Shown: piece after piece, positions 61,236 through 64,000 of the stretch
How positions within the stretch are numbered: position 1 is the first letter of the stretch
Layout of the letters: each line of letters starts with the position of its first letter
NCBI GenBank assembly: GCA_017303655.1
Contig: JAFLCE010000003.1
Location: 62,001 to 126,000 of the forward strand
Direction: 5' to 3'
Source of the DNA: Anaerolineae bacterium
Lineage (GTDB): Bacteria; Chloroflexota; Anaerolineae; Anaerolineales; Villigracilaceae
Length of the DNA stretch: 64,000 nt
Made by a program: the position numbers and the translations under genes
Notes under the pieces: generated by a model
The model's database searches: none
Told to the model about the DNA's origin: nothing
What the model saw: only the letters and a program-made list of their open reading frames with translations

Positions 61236-62159
61236 ATGCTTCAACGATTGCGTGAAAGCAAATCCATGCAAGGAACTTTCCTTGCCCTTCCTACTACCAT
61301 ATGGCTGTTCGTATTGCTGGTCATTCCGCTCTTTCTCACGTTGGTGATTAGCTTTGGTTCACGCAGCCCGGATGGCGATGTGATCTACAGTTTCAGCCTT
61401 GATAACTATGTCCGCCTTTTTGGGTATAGCACAGATTGTCCTGATGGGCAGGCTTCCTGCTTTGACCCGTTGTATGTAAATATTTTGTGGCGTTCGCTAA
61501 CGTTGGCATTCAACACCACGGCGATCGTGATCATGATGGCATATCCCTTGTCATATTTTATTGCGCGCGCCACACCCAAGCAACGCAATATGTTCCTGTT
61601 CATGGTCTTGATTCCCTTGTGGACCAACTTCGTGATCCGTGTGTATGCGTGGATGATGTTGTTGCGTAAAGAAGGCGCTATTAATGCCATCATTGGCTGG
61701 GTGGCAGGACTACTTCATATTCCTTTTGCGCCTTTAGAAATGTTGTATACGCCAGGCGCTGTATTGGTGGGTATGGTCTATGAATTTCTACCTTTCATGA
61801 TCTTGCCGATCTATACGTCGTTGGAAAAAATTGATAACTCCTTGTATGAAGCCGCCGCCGATTTGGGTGCGAATGCTTTCCGCACCTTTTTCCGGGTCAC
61901 GCTTCCGCTTTCCATGCCTGGTGTGGTGGCGGGGACCATTCTTGTCTTTATCCCGGTCATGGGAACCTTCATCGTGTCGGACATTCTGGGTGGGCGTCAG
62001 GTCATTTTGGTTGGCAACCTGATCCAACGTCAATTCTTGGATGCGCGTGATCCAACCTTTGGGTCTGCAGCTTCGTTAATCTTGATGGTGTTGACGTTGA
62101 TCGTTACATATTTCTATACGCGTAAATTTGGCTTCGGAGAGGAGATCGTAGCAGCGTGA
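61236..62159 (+). CDS. potB: Spermidine/putrescine ABC permease PotB
   Basis: The 307-residue protein has six hydrophobic segments and the EAA loop [20 protein letters not shown] (about 206-225). An inserted outward stretch holds CPDGQASC (about 68-75) before [12 protein letters not shown], which is unusual for PotB. It pairs with PotC to form the membrane channel. It ends in a 4-nt overlap with the GTG start of PotC. Confidence 0.92.
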   Translation: MLQRLRESKSMQGTFLALPTTIWLFVLLVIPLFLTLVISFGSRSPDGDVIYSFSLDNYVRLFGYSTDCPDGQASCFDPLYVNILWRSLTLAFNTTAIVIMMAYPLSYFIARATPKQRNMFLFMVLIPLWTNFVIRVYAWMMLLRKEGAINAIIGWVAGLLHIPFAPLEMLYTPGAVLVGMVYEFLPFMILPIYTSLEKIDNSLYEAAADLGANAFRTFFRVTLPLSMPGVVAGTILVFIPVMGTFIVSDILGGRQVILVGNLIQRQFLDARDPTFGSAASLILMVLTLIVTYFYTRKFGFGEEIVAA

Positions 62160-63055
62160 ACCCTCATAAGCGTTCTCCCTTTGTCATTACAGCGGCGACC
62201 CTCGTTTATATCTTTTTGTATGCACCCATTGTGGCGTTGATCCTATACTCATTCAATGCTTCGCGCGCTAACGTAACCTTTGAAGGGTTCATTACCGAAA
62301 CCAGCGAGCGCGTCGTCATGGATGGCAGCCTGGTCGTAGCCAGCCCATGCGGATTTTTTCACTGGTATTGCGATCTCTCAAAGAATGATGATGTGATCGA
62401 AGCGGCCGGCAATACGCTGACGATTGCGTTTACAGCGACGATCATCGCCACCATTATCGGTACGATGGCTGCTTTGGCGCTTCAGAGATATAACTTCAAA
62501 ATAAAGCCGATCTCCCAACTTTTTCTCTACATTCCCATCGTGATCCCGGAAATCGTTATGGGTATCGGTGTACTGACCTTGTTCAGTCAGACGTTTGGCT
62601 GGCTGAATCAAGTACTTAACCTTACAGGCGATGCCCGTTTGTCTTTGGGTATTGCTACAGTGACGGTCAGTCATATTGCGTTCATGGTTCCCTTTGTGAC
62701 GTTAGTAGTGCAGGCACGCTTGCAAGGCTTTGATAAATCTTTTGAAGAAGCTGCCATGGACCTTGGTGCGAACGAATGGGTGACCTTCTGGCGCGTGACC
62801 TTTCCGATCATCCTTCCGGGTGTTTTGTCTGGAGCATTGCTGGCATTTACCCTCTCGTTAGATGATTTCGTGATTACCTTCTTCACCAACGGACCCGGTT
62901 CTACAACCTTACCGATCTATGTATATGGCTTGCTACGCCGAATTATTACTCCGCAAGTCAACGCCCTATCCACGGTTTGGATTTCCATTGTATTTATCGC
63001 CGTTTTACTTTTACAGTGGCTGCAAAGCCGGGAAGAAAAACCGAAGCACGAATAA
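62156..63055 (+). CDS. potC: Spermidine/putrescine ABC permease PotC
   Basis: The 299-residue protein has six membrane segments and the EAA loop [21 protein letters not shown] (about 200-220, shown in part). An outward insertion between the first two segments holds a Cys pair, CGFFHWYC (about 62-69), not expected in PotC. The start is GTG overlapping the PotB stop. It forms the import channel with PotB. Confidence 0.92.
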   Translation: MNPHKRSPFVITAATLVYIFLYAPIVALILYSFNASRANVTFEGFITETSERVVMDGSLVVASPCGFFHWYCDLSKNDDVIEAAGNTLTIAFTATIIATIIGTMAALALQRYNFKIKPISQLFLYIPIVIPEIVMGIGVLTLFSQTFGWLNQVLNLTGDARLSLGIATVTVSHIAFMVPFVTLVVQARLQGFDKSFEEAAMDLGANEWVTFWRVTFPIILPGVLSGALLAFTLSLDDFVITFFTNGPGSTTLPIYVYGLLRRIITPQVNALSTVWISIVFIAVLLLQWLQSREEKPKHE

Positions 63056-63125
63056 TAAACATGGGATTTTCACGCAGGCAGTTGCCGTCCGCGTGTGAAC
63101 CGAAATACAAAAAAGGAGAGAGAAA

Positions 63126-64000
63126 ATGGTAAGAAAATCACTATTCAATCTTGTTTCTGCACTGGTACTGCTTAGTTTGGTACTGGTCGCCTGTGGGGGA
63201 GGCGGTGAGGCGGCTCCAGAACCCGCCGCAGATGGTGGACCTCAAGTAACTTCGTCTGGTTTCGAATGCCCGGAACCAAACCCACGCCTGGAAGTTACTT
63301 CGACCGAACTGAACATCTTCGTATGGACCGAATACTTCCCTCAGGACATGCTCGATTGTTTTGAGCTGGTCTACGGCATCGAGTTGAACCGCGACGAATA
63401 TTCCTCCAATGAAGAAATGTACGCCAAGGTTTCTGCGGGTGGTAGCGCCTATGATCTTGCCCAGCCGACCGATTACATCGTCCCGTTGATGATTCGCCAG
63501 GAGTTGTTGCAAGAACTGGACCATACCAAACTCCCGAATATTGGGAACTTCGATCCGAACTGGATGGATCAACCCTTCGACCCGGGCAATAAGTATTCCA
63601 TTCCTTACCTCGCTGGGACCGATGCGATCGTGGTCAATACTGCCACCGTTGAGAACGTCCCGACTTCCTGGGCAGACCTGTGGAAACCTGAATATGCCGG
63701 ACGTATGGTCTTCCTCGATGACTCTCGGGCTGCGATCGGTCTAACGTTGGTCACATTGGGTTATAGCCCCAATACCACTGACCCTGATGAACTTGAAGAA
63801 GCCAAAAACAAACTTGCTGAGATCGTTCCAAACATCAAACTCTTTGACAGTGACAGCCCCAAGACCGCCTTGATCGCTGGCGATGTGGATCTGGGTATGA
63901 CCTGGACTGGTGAGGCTTTCATCGCCAATCAGGAAAACCCTGATATTCAGTATATCTATCCAGAAGAAGGGCCCATCCTTTGGCAGGATAACTGGGTTAT
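63126..64000 (+). CDS. potD: Polyamine-binding lipoprotein PotD, 3' end cut by window
   Basis: The frame runs open from the ATG at 63126 to the right edge. It has a signal with lipobox (LVACGGG, Cys at about 22), an acidic Pro/Ala linker and a periplasmic-binding-protein fold: LNIFVWTEYFPQDMLDCFE (about 63-81), YDLAQPTDYIVP and NWMDQPFDPGNKYSIPYL. Its wording fits the polyamine-binding PotD/PotF group. AAAGGAGAGAG is a strong ribosome-binding site. It would capture putrescine or spermidine outside the membrane for PotABC. Confidence 0.92.
   Translation, partial: MVRKSLFNLVSALVLLSLVLVACGGGGEAAPEPAADGGPQVTSSGFECPEPNPRLEVTSTELNIFVWTEYFPQDMLDCFELVYGIELNRDEYSSNEEMYAKVSAGGSAYDLAQPTDYIVPLMIRQELLQELDHTKLPNIGNFDPNWMDQPFDPGNKYSIPYLAGTDAIVVNTATVENVPTSWADLWKPEYAGRMVFLDDSRAAIGLTLVTLGYSPNTTDPDELEEAKNKLAEIVPNIKLFDSDSPKTALIAGDVDLGMTWTGEAFIANQENPDIQYIYPEEGPILWQDNWV

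Overview
The window reads as a chromosomal segment of a roughly 50% GC bacterium, most likely a member of the Chloroflexota (Anaerolineae-like). This placement is inferred from gene content: a Tad pilus assembly set without a secretin, a fused transaldolase/glucose-6-phosphate isomerase, a long-form hibernation factor and many polytopic GT-C-like proteins. No rRNA, tRNA or CRISPR array was recognised. Both window edges cut genes: a receiver protein on the left and a polyamine-binding lipoprotein (PotD) on the right.

Layout. 0-1.1 kb: three tandem single-domain response regulators (minus). 1.5-4.4 kb: a small Imm10-like protein, a thioesterase, a VIT1/CCC1 metal transporter and a kelch-type lipoprotein. 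4.5-6.5 kb: an AT-rich gene with a TOPRIM-like motif set, lying between two copies of the 3' end of a CoxE/VWA gene; the outer copy is a decayed remnant, so this looks like an insertion into a gene end. 6.4-10.7 kb: a MoxR/CoxE pair with a nucleotidyltransferase and a sulfotransferase between them. 10.8-21.3 kb: mostly minus-strand accessory metabolism (GNATs, aspartase, glycosyltransferase, radical SAM, hydrolases, GPH transporter, acyltransferase).

21.4-29.2 kb is the most unusual part. It holds AT-rich minus-strand single genes of mostly unknown function. Each is followed by a GC-rich, structured repeat of about 90-160 bp that starts and ends with GCCCAAC/GTTGGGC-type boxes. This is the layout of integron gene cassettes with attC sites, and no integrase gene is visible (an orphan array, or CALIN). 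Box variants match across a cassette rather than within a repeat, as the cassette recombination mechanism predicts. Cargo includes a DUF2262 protein, a WapI-type immunity protein, a VOC protein, two membrane proteins, an internally duplicated protein and a gene frameshifted at an A8 run. A DUF2200 gene and a decayed site lie at the left fringe.

29.3-35.2 kb (plus): a DMT transporter, a GNAT and three polytopic GT-C-like proteins, with an eight-copy heptamer repeat directly before one start codon. 35.3-43.0 kb: a NarL-type regulator, a soluble DegS-like kinase and Tad pilus genes (CpaB, CpaE with a receiver domain, CpaF/TadA, TadB, TadC). 43-46.5 kb: ComF, HPF, Lgt, a TlpA-like thioredoxin and a DUF429-like protein. 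46.5-52.1 kb: transketolase, RpiB, Tal-Pgi fusion and a pterin dehydratase, then a convergent GH36 alpha-galactosidase. 53.8-64 kb: an Lrp-type regulator followed by three class III aminotransferases, a CoA-acylating semialdehyde dehydrogenase and PotABCD. Together these suggest import of putrescine/spermidine and its breakdown through omega-amino acids to CoA esters. Several junctions in 48-59 kb carry their own unrelated inverted repeat just before the next ribosome-binding site.
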